Assembly: GCA_028752905.1 (NCBI GenBank)
Contig: JAQNBH010000014.1
Location: 30,027,776-30,091,775, forward strand
From: Cladorhizidae sp. MBARI D1340-BT2
Lineage: Eukaryota > Porifera > Demospongiae > Poecilosclerida > Cladorhizidae
Direction of reading: 5' to 3'
DNA length: 64,000 nt
Shown: one piece after another, positions 37,501 to 51,200 of the stretch
How positions within the stretch are numbered: position 1 is the stretch's first letter
Layout of the letters: each line of letters starts with the position of its first letter
Notes under the pieces: generated by a model
What the model saw: the letters and a program-made list of their open reading frames with translations, nothing else
Told to the model about the DNA's origin: nothing
Databases searched by the model: none
Translations under genes and position numbers: made by a program

Positions 37501-40500
37501 TACTACTGGAGGGGCAGTCACAACTGGAGGGGCAGTCACAACTGGAGGGGCAGTCACAACTGGTGTATCCTCAGGTTGCTAGTATCAAACTAAAGCAAAC
37601 ACTTTCAGCGAGACTGAGTTGGCCAATTCACAAAGTGAGCAATTCACACACAGGCAAACATAGTGATGGTAGAGATGGTAGTAGCAAACCCATACAGCTA
37701 TGTGAGCAAACTCACCCTCCAACTTTTAAGCCTCTCCTCTAGAAGCTCTGTCTTCTCTACTGTCTCCTTGGTAACATGGGCGTCCTCCTTTTTCAGCCGC
37801 TGGATGCACTCGTTTATGAACTCCAAGTCCTCCGCAATGACATACTGGCTTAGCTCTTCCCCCAGTACCATCACACCTTCCATCTGCGGGTTATGTGAGA
37901 CAATGTCCTTATGTAACCCTTGGCAAAATATCAAGCTCTTTTCCGTCACTATTGCATTCCCAAACTGAACATTATCCGATTCCAAATCCGTGTTGACTTT
38001 TCCTAACCATGCTTGCAAAACATCGGAATCCAAATTAAATCTCTTCCAGAACGGAACTGAATCTTTGAGCATGTTCATGTGTGTTTCAAGATGACCAAGA
38101 AGTTCTCTATGCCTGCAGGCAAAATCTTCAGCTTTCTGCTCCATGTCTTTCCTCCCTGCCTGACGAGAGTGTTCCACTAGGAATGGAACCGTGTTCAAGA
38201 TGAAGTCTCTCACTTCCTGATGATCTACAGCATCCTGTATCAAACTCTGCAGGGATGGGAAGGAGAGGAGGACAGGGTTAAAGACAGGATTACATGGTAG
38301 CAGGAGAGGGTTAAAGACAAAGGCAGCAGGACAGTGTTAAAGGTTGGGCTAAGTTATGTCAGAACAGAGTTAAATATAGGACAACATGCTGGTAGGCCAG
38401 GGTTAAATGCAGCTCTCCATGGTTACAAGGAAATGGTTAAGACAGGACTAGTACAAGGGCAGGGTTCAAGAGAGGGAAGGGAGGGTTAAAGAGCCTTGGT
38501 AACAGATAGGGTTAAACACAGGTTTACCAAGATGGGTTCAAGACAGGTCTGGCAGAACAGGGTTAAAACAGAATTACATGGCAGTTTAAGACAAGGAAGG
38601 CTAGGGTAGTGGTTGCCAGAGCATTCTGGAGGCAGTGATTATATAGGGCTAGGGCAGTGGTTGCCAGTGCATTCTGGAGGCAGTGGAGGCATTCTGGAGG
38701 CAGTGGTTATAGGGCTAGGGCAGTGGTTGCCAGGCATTCTGGAGGAGGCAGTTATAGGGCTAGGGCAGTGGTTGCCAGGCATTCTGGAGGCAGGGCTAGG
38801 GCAGTGGTTGCTAGAGCATGCTTAGTGGCAGTTTATAGGGCTAGGGCAGTGGTTGCCAGGCATTCTGGAGGCAGTGTTGCCAGTGCATTCTGGAGGAGGC
38901 AGTTATAAGGCTAGGGTAATGGTTGCTAGAGCATGCTTAGTGGCAGTTTGTAGGGGCTAGGGCAGTTGTTATCAGAGCATTCTGGTGGCAGTGGTTAGGG
39001 CTAGGGCAATCGTAGCTAGGTGGCAGTGGTTCCAGGGCTAGGACGAGCCTAGGAAATGTTCGGGGTAAATGGCAACAACTTTGAATCCTTTGCCATGGGG
39101 GGGATGCGTCTAAGTATATATATAGATGTAAGTCTAAGTATATAAATAAGTTCATAGCATTCAGGAACTCTTCTCTCCATAAATTTCCCAGCTGCTGCTT
39201 GGAGGTCAAGGTTCAGGTTCAGCTTTGCACATGGGCATAGTACAGGTGCTACAGATTGTGTGCATCACAGGCAAGATCACACAGCAATGCTGAATGATCG
39301 CTGTGCCGCGCAGCTCACAGCAACTACATCGCTGCAGGGACAATGTTAAACTTTGACCTTGCTGCCTAGCAACAGGCAGTGGTGAGAGCAGCTTCAGCTG
39401 AACACACATCGTTGTAGCTGTGGACGAGAAGAAATGCAACCTCAGTCTTTTAAGACTTCAACAACACCAGCTGGCTAACTACTGCTACTAGCAACGCTGC
39501 TATGAGATACATACACTTGTAGTAGCTCACTACTCACTAGCTAGCTATAGAACACTCTAAACCTTATGGCTGCCACATACACTTGTAGTAGCTCACTACT
39601 CACTAGCTAGCTATAGAACACTCTAAACCTTATGCCTGCTACATACACTTGTACAGACCTGCCAACCCCAGAGTCATGAAAATCTGGAGATACCCCAAAA
39701 AATCCTCAAAAAATCTGGAGATTTGGTATAAAATCTGGTTATCATTTGCATCAAGTCATAACATAAGCATACTTAACTAAATTAATTTCCCCCCTCCCCC
39801 CCCCCCCCCCCTCAATAACACACTGCTTATCAGTTTAATGATTATGATTATAGCAAGAAGTTGCCCCTTTTGCATGGTCCAAAATTTTCTCATCAGGCAC
39901 CCAGCGGAACAGGGAACTTCAGATTCAGGGAATGCTAGCTTCATGGCTAGAATGCTTGACAAAGTGCCATCGAGCTTCATTGCCGAGCGTCGGTCTTATT
40001 CTTTCCGACAATGCTCAAGTCATTCCTCTACAGCATTACTCTGAGGGAGGACAACAACTACCTCAGCGACACGAAATAGGTATTTGAAACACTGACAAGG
40101 TAGTTCGGATAAGCAAAAAGTTCGGATATGCAAAAAACACACAAATATTAATCATAAATTCATGAATGTAATTAAAATGCTGAATCACGTTGGAACTATT
40201 TTCAATATACTTTTAATCTGCAGGTCCTTTGGTTAATAAGAAGCTCACTTCCTGATACTAGAAGGATTTAGGTCCTCAGTAGTAACTGGCATGCTGTTTT
40301 ACATATATATATACATATTTTTTATATTCATAATGTTGTAGTCCACCGACTGCAGTGCCTTGGGGCTTGCCCACTTTTTCTGAACGAACCACAGATATAA
40401 AGCATTTTCTAGTTGTTCGTCTTTAGCAAGGCGCATGACTTTGCGAGTTGAACTTAGTTGCCCGCGAACTCTCGAGGTTTGGCATCATTCTTGTTATTGT

Positions 40501-42183
40501 CGACTTCTCTACGCCTTACTCTTCCGCTAGTCCGGCTTGATTGACTCCATTTGATATCTTGCTTAGCATGGCTATCTTTGACTCGATCGACAAAACTACT
40601 CTCTTCCTTTTGCTGGCCAAAGCGAACACGTGAAACTTACGTAAACGATTTGGCAGATCGACGACCATTACCGGGTTTATTATTTAATCGGGAGTTCGAG
40701 GTATGTGTGTATTATATATTTTTTGAACCTGAACCCTGATCTTTAAAAAAATCAATTCCTCAGAAAGTCGGGTGAATTGGATATTCAATCGGGAGATCTT
40801 GAGATTAGTGTTGAAATCGGGTGACACCCGGCAGCATCGGGTGAGTTGGCAGGTCTGCTTGTAGTAGCTCACTACTCACTAGCTAGCTATGGAACACTCT
40901 AAACCTTATGGCTGCTACAGACACTTGTATCACTACTCACTAGCTAGCTATGGAACACTCTAAACCTTATGCCTGCCACATACACTTGTAGTAGCTCACT
41001 ACTCACTAGCTAGCTATAGAACACTCTAAACCTGACTTATGTACATGTACATCCTATAAGGCCTTCTCCATCACGCTGATGTCCTACGCTATAGAGACAT
41101 GCCTGCCCACAGGCAGGGAAGCTCCACAGCTTCAATGATACTCTCCTCGTCCACAAACACCATAGTGTCACCAGGAGCTAAATAGCTGACGGTGCAGTTT
41201 GCTACACACACACACACTTACATGCATATACTCTATACTCTAGCATTTATACACACAGCAGTGCCATAGAGTTAATGGCCTCGGGATATACTACATATAC
41301 TGTATATATATACATATACATGCGACATATAATATATATACACATGTATATATAATACATACATATCGTATATATGCTAATATAATACATGTATATATAT
41401 AATATGCCATATATAATATATATATATACACATGTATATATAATACGTATATATGCCAATATAATACATGTATATATATAATATGCCACATATACAATAA
41501 ACTTCTCAATAATAAACTTAAAGTTGTATACTCTTGACGTTTCAACTAGATGCTCTAGCCTTCATCAGGAATAATGAGACGCTAAGACTCGCGTGAGCGT
41601 GCTACATACCGGTATCTAGCTATCCACAACGTGCTATCGGCACACATGTCCAGCACACGTGTCAAACACGTGAACCGGCACACACATCTAGCACATGAAC
41701 CGGATGTAAAATATATATATATATATAATAATAATAAATAAATAAATAATAACATAATAAATTCATTTAAAACAACAATGTTAATGAAAAACACACACAA
41801 ATAAAAAACACACAAATAAATCAACCTGCACATGCATCTGGCATATAAACCAGACGTAAAATAATGCCTCGGGACATAATTAATATATATATAGGTAAGT
41901 ATATATACTATGTATACAGTGTATATACATGAACACTCAGTAAATTCCACTTCAAACTGAAATGTACCTCGAATCTTTCAATCTCCTTCTGCAGTAGCTC
42001 CAGGTTGCCATGGATACGGTTCCTGATGGCAGCCTCATGCTCACACATCTCCAGCCACTCAAACTCCTCCTCCCTTATCTGCAGGACGTGGCGCATTTCT
42101 GCCTCTGTGGCTTCCAAGTGGAGGAGAGTTTCAGTCAGCAACTTGCACGATGAATTCCAGTGCATCTGGACATCGTTCCATCT

Positions 42184-42214
<31 letters not shown>

Positions 42215-45200
42215 ATGCAAGTAAATCATCTAAAAAAACACAAGTGATTGAAGTAGCAAGAACAGAAATGGCCCTTTGTTCAGGTGGCCACTGTTTGTCA
42301 CATGGAGAGAATGAAAATAAGTGATAATAAAAATAAAATAATAATAATAATAAAAAAATTAATTTAATTTACACCCACTGATGTATGAGGCTGGTTAGTT
42401 ACCATCCATTGACTGTGTGAGGCTGGTTAGTTACCATCCATTGACTGTGTAAGGTTGGTGAGTTTACACCTACTGAATGAGGTTGGTTACTTAATTAGAC
42501 GACTGTTAGTAAGAGGGTATCTCTGGACATGCCACACACCCCCAGTTGATATTGACATGGAAGTCAACAGGGAGAAGTATGTGGATAAGCTTCATCCAGT
42601 GCCTCTCACTAAAAACACATGAGCGGACTTCGGCATCATGCGTATCAGAGTTGGACCACACCCACCTTGATACCATATTGCTGGTGCCATTCTTCTTCTG
42701 GCCATCCTCCACTCTCACACCTCTGTATTAAATTACTCCCCGCCCACTCCTCCCCTCTCCTTCAACCTTCTGCTAGATCTTCGGCATCATGCGTGTCAGA
42801 GTTGGACCCCACCCACCTTGACTCCACGTCGCTGGTGCCGTTCTTCTTCAGGCCATCCTCCGCCTTGAGGACGGCAGCCTGCTCGGCAATGTCATCAATA
42901 CTGCCACTCTTGCCCTCCAACATCTCCATGAAGTTCTGCAGGCACAGGCAAGAGGACGACACATGAGCAGCTCACACTTCTCTATTTAATTACTTATCCC
43001 TCTTCACACTCGCCCCCCCTCCCCCCCCCCCCCCCCTCCTTCAACCTTCTACTAGACAAAGGCGTGGAGCACTGCTTATATTTTATTCCCCCCTTTACGA
43101 GGGCCCATGGCGGTAAAGAGCATGTGCACTAGAGCTCAAGGAAAACCACCAATAGCACAGGGATATCACAAAGCAGCTGCTTGAGACGAAGGCTAATCTC
43201 AACCTCAACCCCTGCCCACACTCCTCTCCCAACCCACTAATCATCAGCACACTCCTCTCCCAACCCACCCCCAATCATCATCACACTCCACTCCCAACCC
43301 ACTCCCAATCATCACCACACTCCTCTCCCAACCCACTCCCAATCATCACCACACTCCTCTCCCAACCCACCCCCAATCATCATCACACTCCGCTCCCAAC
43401 CCACTCCCAATCATCACCACACTCCTCTCCCAACCCACTCCCAATCATCACCACACTCCTCTCCCAACCCACCCCCAATCATCATCACACTCCGCTCCCA
43501 ACCCACTCCCAATCATCCCCACACTCCTCTCCCAACCCACTCCCAATCATCACCACACTCCTCTCCCAACCCACCCCCAATCATCACCACACTCCTCTCC
43601 CAACCCACTCCCAATCATCACCACACTCCTCTCCCAACCCACTCCCAATCATCAGCACACTCCTCTCCCAACCCACTCCCAATCATCACCACACTCCTCT
43701 CCCAACCCACCCCCAATCATCCCCACACTCCTCTCCCAACCCACTCCCAATCATCAGCACACTCCTCTCCCAACCCACTCCCAATCATCACCACACCCAT
43801 CCCCAGCACAACCCTCACCACACCCATCCTTACACATCACCACACCCATAGCCACACCCACCCTCTCACCCTGCAAGTCTCCATGTGGTCAAGAATCCCC
43901 TTTTCTCCGTATGTGGTAACATCCTTGGAGAAGGATTCGGATTCCGCCATGATCCAGTTCAGCAACTCCTTCACCACACCCTCAAAGTTCTCCCACAAGT
44001 CCAGCAATGTCAGCAGCTCACTTTCCCTGAGGGCAGAGAGGACACAAAGACAAAGTCAGTATCTGTGATTGCACCACCATCACCACCACCACCACCATCA
44101 GTACACTTGAATAATTTGACCACACCTCATAGACAGTTTATCCACGAAGCCAAACCACTTCTCCTTGACTCCCTCCATGATAGCCTCCAGCCATTCTCCA
44201 GGTTGGTACTCCTTGATGAGGTGGTTACCCTTGGGAACTAGCACCAGATAATCCTCCGTGTGCGTCTCGATCTCACGCATGAAGTCCTACGAGGGGAAAA
44301 AGGAGGAGGAAGGGAAGGGGATAGAAATTTTAGTGTCAAGAGATAGATCTCTCTGATGGTTTCAAAAGGACTCTTAAACATTGTGCGTTAGGTAGGTAAA
44401 GGGTCAGTGGCAAGCTGGAGGTTAGGTAAGTAAAGGGTCAGTGGCAAGCTGGGGGTTAGGTAAGTAAAGGGTCAGTGGCAAGCTGGGGGGGGGGGGTTAG
44501 GTAAGTAAAGGGTCAGTGGCAAGCTGGGGGTTAAGTAGGTAGTACAGGGTCAGTGAAGCTGGGGATTACTGTAGGTAGTACAGGGTTAGTGGCAAGCTGG
44601 GGGTTACTGTAGGTAGGTAAAGGGTCAGTGAAGCTGGGGATTATGTATACGAATTAAAAACTTCCATCAACTTCAGGCTTTTGCGAGCGTGTGCTTCATT
44701 GAAACTGGTAAAGGATCTCCACATCCACAAAACTTACATAGTGATCATCCAGCTCTGTCTGCATCGTCCCTATGGGTCTCTTCTCCTCCATCCTCTTCGC
44801 CAGGATCTTGTCCACCTTCTCCACCCAGGCTTCAAACATCTTCACCTCCACCATCAGCTTCTGCATCTCAGCCATTACCTGTTCACATCTCTCCTTCCTC
44901 TCTTCCGTGTCTTCAAACATGGTGCTGTAACGTCTCTCCTGGTCAGCGACCTTATCATGGAGCTTGGATTCAGAATCAGCCCCGCACAGGCCCCTCAGGC
45001 TATTAGCTTCTTTTTGCACGTCCTCAGCTGCTTGCTTGTTGGTGAGAAAACTTTCATAGAGTGCCTGGGGGAGAATTATAAACTAAAATAAATTACAAGT
45101 AATAAATAATATATAAATAAACAAACAAATAAACAGCAACTTAAGGGAGGCTTTTACCATTTCTGGGGTGGTCGACACAACTTGTCATAACTTTTTTGTT

Positions 45201-48200
45201 TCTTTCTCAATGGAGGTGAATTTTTATAAAGATGCAGTGTATTGAATGTGCTTTCTTTTGATATGCTCAGATTTTGCATATCTACTACCTAGGTGAAGTT
45301 ATGGATCCCACCTCAGTATCAGGGGCAAATATTCTAACTCATGGCCACTTAGTCCTAAACACTTCCCACTTAGGAAGTGCTTAGAGTGATCATAGAAGTG
45401 CAAAGTGAATGGCTTAAAAGATCATTAGCACAACAACTGAATTTTAAGAGAGGTCAACTTGAAGTTCTAAACATGGTATGTATATCCATATGCATACCTT
45501 CACCATGTATGCACTTAACAAAATACTTTCAATTTTTATTGCTCTCGCATGCTTAAAAAATCAAATTAATTTGCAGCAGATATTTTGTCTAATTTAGTGG
45601 TTACTTTACATAATGCAAATGTACAAACAATCCAGATTACATCCATACTGGGAGGAGCTCGTGGGCGTAGTTAATATTCCCACCTTCTTCACTGTCGACT
45701 CCGATTTTGGCTTAAAAAAAAATTTTTTTTATTATAGGCCTATCAGCTCTCTGACGTTGTTACTATGCCAGGAAAAACATGCTGAATGTCTGAGATCCTA
45801 CCGGTGGCTGCCTTCAAGCTGGGAGCTAGGCAGTTTACACCAGTGAAGAGGTGGAGATGGCAATGGTCAGTGCCTCTGCTGCAGTGAAGAGGTGGAGATG
45901 GCAATGGTCACTGCCACTGCTACAGTGAAGAGGTGGAGATGGCAATGGTCAGTGCCTCTGCTGCAGTGAAGATGTGGAGATGGCAATGGCCAGTGTCACT
46001 GCTGCAGTGAAGAGGTGGAGATGGCAATGGTCACTGCCACTGCTACAGTGAAGAGGTGGAGATGGCAATGGTTAGTGCCACTGCTACAGTGAAGAGGTGG
46101 AGATGGCAATGGCCAGTGCCACTGCTACAGTGAAGAGGTGGAGATGGCAATGGCCAGTGTCACTGCTACAGTGAAGAGGTGGAGATGGCAATGGCCAGTG
46201 TCACTGCTACAGTGAAGAGGTGGAGATGGCAATGGCCAGTGCCACTGCTACAGTGAAGAGGTGGAGATGGCAATGGCCAGTGTCACTGCTACAGTGAAGA
46301 GGTGGAGATGGCAATGGTCAGTGCCTCTGCTACAGTGAAGAGGTGGAGATGGCAATGGCCAGTGCCACTGCTACAGTGAAGAGGTGGAGATGGCAATGGT
46401 TAGTGCCACTGCTGCAGTGAAGAGGTGGAGATGGCAATGGCCAGTGCCACTGCTACAGTGAAGATGGCAATGGTCAGTGCCACTGCTACAGTGAAGAGGT
46501 GGAGATGGCAATGGCCAGTGCCACTGCTACAGTGAAGAGGTGGAGATGGCAATGGCCAGTGTCACTGCTACAGTGAAGAGGTGGAGATGGCAATGGTCAG
46601 TGTCACTGCTGCAGTGAAGAGGTGGAGATGGCAATGGCCAGTGTCACTGCTACAGTGAAGAGGTGGAGATGGCAATGGTCAGTGTCACTGCTACAGTGAA
46701 GAGGTCAGATGGCAATGGCCAGTGTCACTGCTACAGTGAAGAGGTGGAGATGGCAATGGTCAGTGCCACTGCTACAGTGAAGAGGTCAGAGGGTCAGATG
46801 GCAATGGCCAGTGTCACTGCTACAGTGAAGAGGTGGAGATGGCAATGGTTAGTGCCACTGCTACAGTGAAGAGGTGGAGATGGCAATGGTTAGTGCCACT
46901 GCTACAGTGAAGAGGTGGAGATGGCAATGGTTAGTGCCACTGCTACAGTGAAGAGGTGGAGATGGCAATGGTTAGTGCCACTGCTACAGTGAAGAGGTGG
47001 AGATGGCAATGGTTAGTGCCACTGCTACAGTGAAGAGGTGGAGATGGCAATGGTCAGTGCCACTGCTACAGTGAAGAGGTGGAGATGGCAATGGCCAGTG
47101 TCACTGCTACAGTGAAGAGGTGGAGATGGCAATGGCCAGTGTCACTGCTACAGTGAAGAGGTGGAGACGGCAATGGTCAGTGCCACTGCTACAGTGAAGA
47201 GGTGGAGATGGCAATGGTCAGTGCCACTGCTACAGTGAAGAGGTGGAGATGGCAATGGTCAGTGTCACTGCTACAGTGAAGAGGTGGAGATGGCAATGGT
47301 GAGTGCCACTGCTATAGTGAAGAGGTGGAGATGGCAATGGCCAGTGTCACTGCTACAGTGAAGAGATGGAGATGGCAATGGTCAGTGTCACTGCTACAGT
47401 GAAGAGGTGGAGATGGCAATGGCCAGTGCCACTGCTACAGTGAAGAGGTGGAGATGGCAATGGCCAGTGCCACTGCTACAGTGAAGAGGTGGAGATGGCA
47501 ATGGTTAGTGTCACTGCTACAGTGAAGAGGTGGAGATGGCAATGGCCAGTGTCACTGCTACAGTGAAGAGGTGGAGATGGCAATGGCCAGTGCCTCTGCT
47601 ACAGTGAAGAGGTGGAGATGGCAATGGCCAGTGCCACTGCTACAGTGAAGAGGTGGAGATGGCAATGGTTAGTGCCACTGCTACAGTGAAGAGGTGGAGA
47701 TGGCAATGGTCAGTGCCACTGCTACAGTGAAGAGGTGGAGATGGCAATGGTCAGTGTCACTGCTACAGTGAAGAGGTGGAGATGGCAATGGTGAGTGCCA
47801 CTGCTATAGTGAAGAGGTGGAGATGGCAATGGCCAGTGTCACTGCTACAGTGAAGAGATGGAGATGGCAATGGTCAGTGTCACTGCTACAGTGAAGAGGT
47901 GGAGATGGCAATGGCCAGTGCCACTGCTACAGTGAAGAGGTGGAGATGGCAATGGCCAGTGCCACTGCTACAGTGAAGAGGTGGAGATGGCAATGGTTAG
48001 TGTCACTGCTACAGTGAAGAGGTGGAGATGGCAATGGCCAGTGTCACTGCTACAGTGAAGAGGTGGAGATGGCAATGGCCAGTGCCTCTGCTACAGTGAA
48101 GAGGTGGAGATGGCAATGGTCACTGCCACTGCTGCAGTGAAGAGGTGGAGATGGCAATGGCCAGTGTCACTGCTACAGTGAAGAGGTGGAGATGGCAATG

Positions 48201-51200
48201 GTCAGTGCCACTGCTACAGTGAAGAGATGGAGATGGCAATGGCCAGTGTCACTGCTACAGTGAAGAGGTGGAGATGGCAATGGCCAGGTGTCACTGTAGC
48301 CTGAACCACACAAACAGGAAAATGAAGGAGCTTTCTCAAGAACGTTTAAAGGCAGAAGATTTCTGACTGCCTGTTGATTGTCAAGAGATTGTCATTGTTA
48401 TTCCGCGAGGACTTATGAACGTCATCTTGTGCCAGCAACAACAGTTTATGTAATGCTTCAAAACATTAACATTGTGGGCTTGTTACCACTTTCAATGCTT
48501 ATCAAGGCCTTCTTGCCAACGTTGCTTCTCTCCATGTCTCCTCACCCTCACCACATGTCTCCTCGCCCTCACCACATGTCTCCTCACCCTCACCACATGT
48601 CTCCTCACCCTCACCACATGTCTCCCCACCCTCACCACATGTCTCCTCACCCTCACCACATGTCTCCTCACCCTCACCACATGTCTCCTCACCCTCACCA
48701 GATTAAACATACTGTACCTCAAGTGTGGTGGTGTTCACTGTCACTAATGATATATCCCTCCAAGCCACAGGCAAAGCCTCGAGCTACCGAAGAAAACTTG
48801 ACGGTACTAACGAGTAAAATAAATTAAAATAAATCCCCCCCCCCCTCCCCAAACAAATCTCGTCAGTTTCAAGCACAAACGCAGTATCTTCATTTCTATG
48901 CTGACAAAAAGAATGAGTGGTACTGGTGGACATCCACAGAACATTTCTAAATGTTCTCACGTTGCGATAAAACCACACAAAACCTAGAATAGACCACACC
49001 CAGGAACAGTCAAGTGGCCGTCCACCACCTAGAACAGAAGAGCAGTCAATAGCTCAAAGGAAACGGACTACATAACTTTTGGTCTAGCTTTTTGGGTGAT
49101 TTGCAGTATACAACAACTTCCAGATTAGCACCTGCCTTATTGATGTTGCTCATAGCACCCCCAAAACAACAGTTTAGTAAGCAGATATGGCGTCACCAAG
49201 AAGATTGGGACGAGCGTTTCCAAACCTTCTATGAGGAATATCAAGGACCCAGCATACATGTACTTCTAGTCTAGTAGTGCATACTTCTAGTATCTAGTAT
49301 ACCCCCACAAGCTTCTAATACACCCATGCAACTTCTAGTATACTTCTAGTAACATGCATATCCCTACATACTTCTAGTATATCCCTACTTCCTTCTAGTA
49401 TTCCTTACATACTTCTAGTACATCCTTATATACTTCTAGTATACCCCTAAATACTTCTAGTACTTCTAGTATCTAGTATACCCCCACAAGCTTCTAATAC
49501 ACCCATGCAACTTCTAGTATACTTCTAGTAACATGCATATCCCTACATACTTCTAGTATATCCCTACTTCCTTCTAGTATTCCTTACATACTTCTAGTAC
49601 ATCCTTATATACTTCTAGTATACCCCTAAATACTTCTAGTATATCCTTACATACTTCTAGTACTCTACATATTTCTAGTACAAAAAGCTGTGGTATTCGT
49701 CTTATAATGTGCAGGGCCTTGGGATTCCAGCAGCTTACTTCCTGGTCCTAGGAAAAGCATCTGTCTCCTTAGGAGCTGCCATGATATCTTACACACATAG
49801 TACATACATACATACATACATTTACAGTAGTGTTGTATGTATTGTGCATAAGCATGTGTTGATCTCAACTAGGTTCTGCACATAGAGTAGTGTTGTATGT
49901 ATTGTGCATAAGCAAGTGTTGATCTCAACTAGGTTCTGTACATACAGTAGTGTTGTATGTATTGTGTATAAGCAAGTGTTGATCACAACTAGGTTCTGTA
50001 CATACAGTAGTGTTGTACAGTATGTATTGTGTATAAGCAAGTGTTGATCTCAACTAGGTTCTGTACATAGAGTAGTGTTGTACAGTATGTATTGTGTATA
50101 AGCAAGTGTTGATCGCAACTAGGTTCTGCACATACTGTACAGTGTACAATACTAAAATAAGTCGTTTGCTTCAGGTTGTCATAACTCTTCATGGCAGAGA
50201 TCTCATCCTTTAAGCCCATCATCAGTGATGTCTCCAGCAACACCTGGTGGTCTATCCCATCATCAGTGGCCAGTCTGCACTGCCAGCAAATGGCGGCGCT
50301 TCTGATTCTCCTTCATGCAACTTTTCATCCGTGGAAATCTGCTGCCTCACTCTTGGCAAAGGTCTACTGACTTCAGTGCCTTCCTCCCTTATCTGAATGA
50401 CCCAGAGTTATAGAGCACTTTTAAGCTGGCCGCCTTTAGCAAGACCACAAGGGTGCTTGCAAACTCGAGAAGTTTGGCTTCATTCCTTCAGACCTCTTAC
50501 CATTGTCTTTCCAATGCCTTACTCTTCTACGAGTCCAGCTTGAGTTGGTTTTGATATTTAATATATTCTGCCAAGGATGGCTAAGAATGCCCCAATATAG
50601 ATAACTACGCTCGTCCTCTTTCTGGCCCTAGCGAACTGATTCTGCTTTCGCAGGCACATCCCCACCAGCCACACCCAACTAAAATTTATGTCAACAATTG
50701 TTACCATGTTTTACTATTTGAACAAGTACGGATAATCTGAGGGTTCGGATATGCAAGGGTCTACTATACATGTAATCCCTACATACTTCTAGTATATTCA
50801 TATATACTTCTAGTATATCCCATACATATGATATAAGATTAGTATATCCCACATACTTCTTGTATACCCCATACTTCTATTTATTTATTACTAGTACATG
50901 TATATATATCCCTACATACTTCTAGTATATCACTACATACTGATATATGATTAGTATATCCCACATACTTCTAGTATTCCCCGTGTACTTCTATTTATTC
51001 TAGTATATCCCTACATATATATATACATGTAGACCTAGTTCATCAAACATACTTTTAGTATATCCAACACACTTAAGTAGTATTATATGTCTAGCACGTC
51101 CCACACGCTTCTAGTATACCCCACATAATATCAGTATAACACCACATAATTATAGTATACCACCACATACTTCTAGTATATCATTCTGCTCCTTGCATCT

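Noticed and set aside
36619..37593. Long open frames of Trp/Arg/Gly or Pro/Val repeats on both strands
   Set aside because: They are produced by an 18-bp tandem unit with no stops in several frames. Several frames are open at once, with no independent coding signal.
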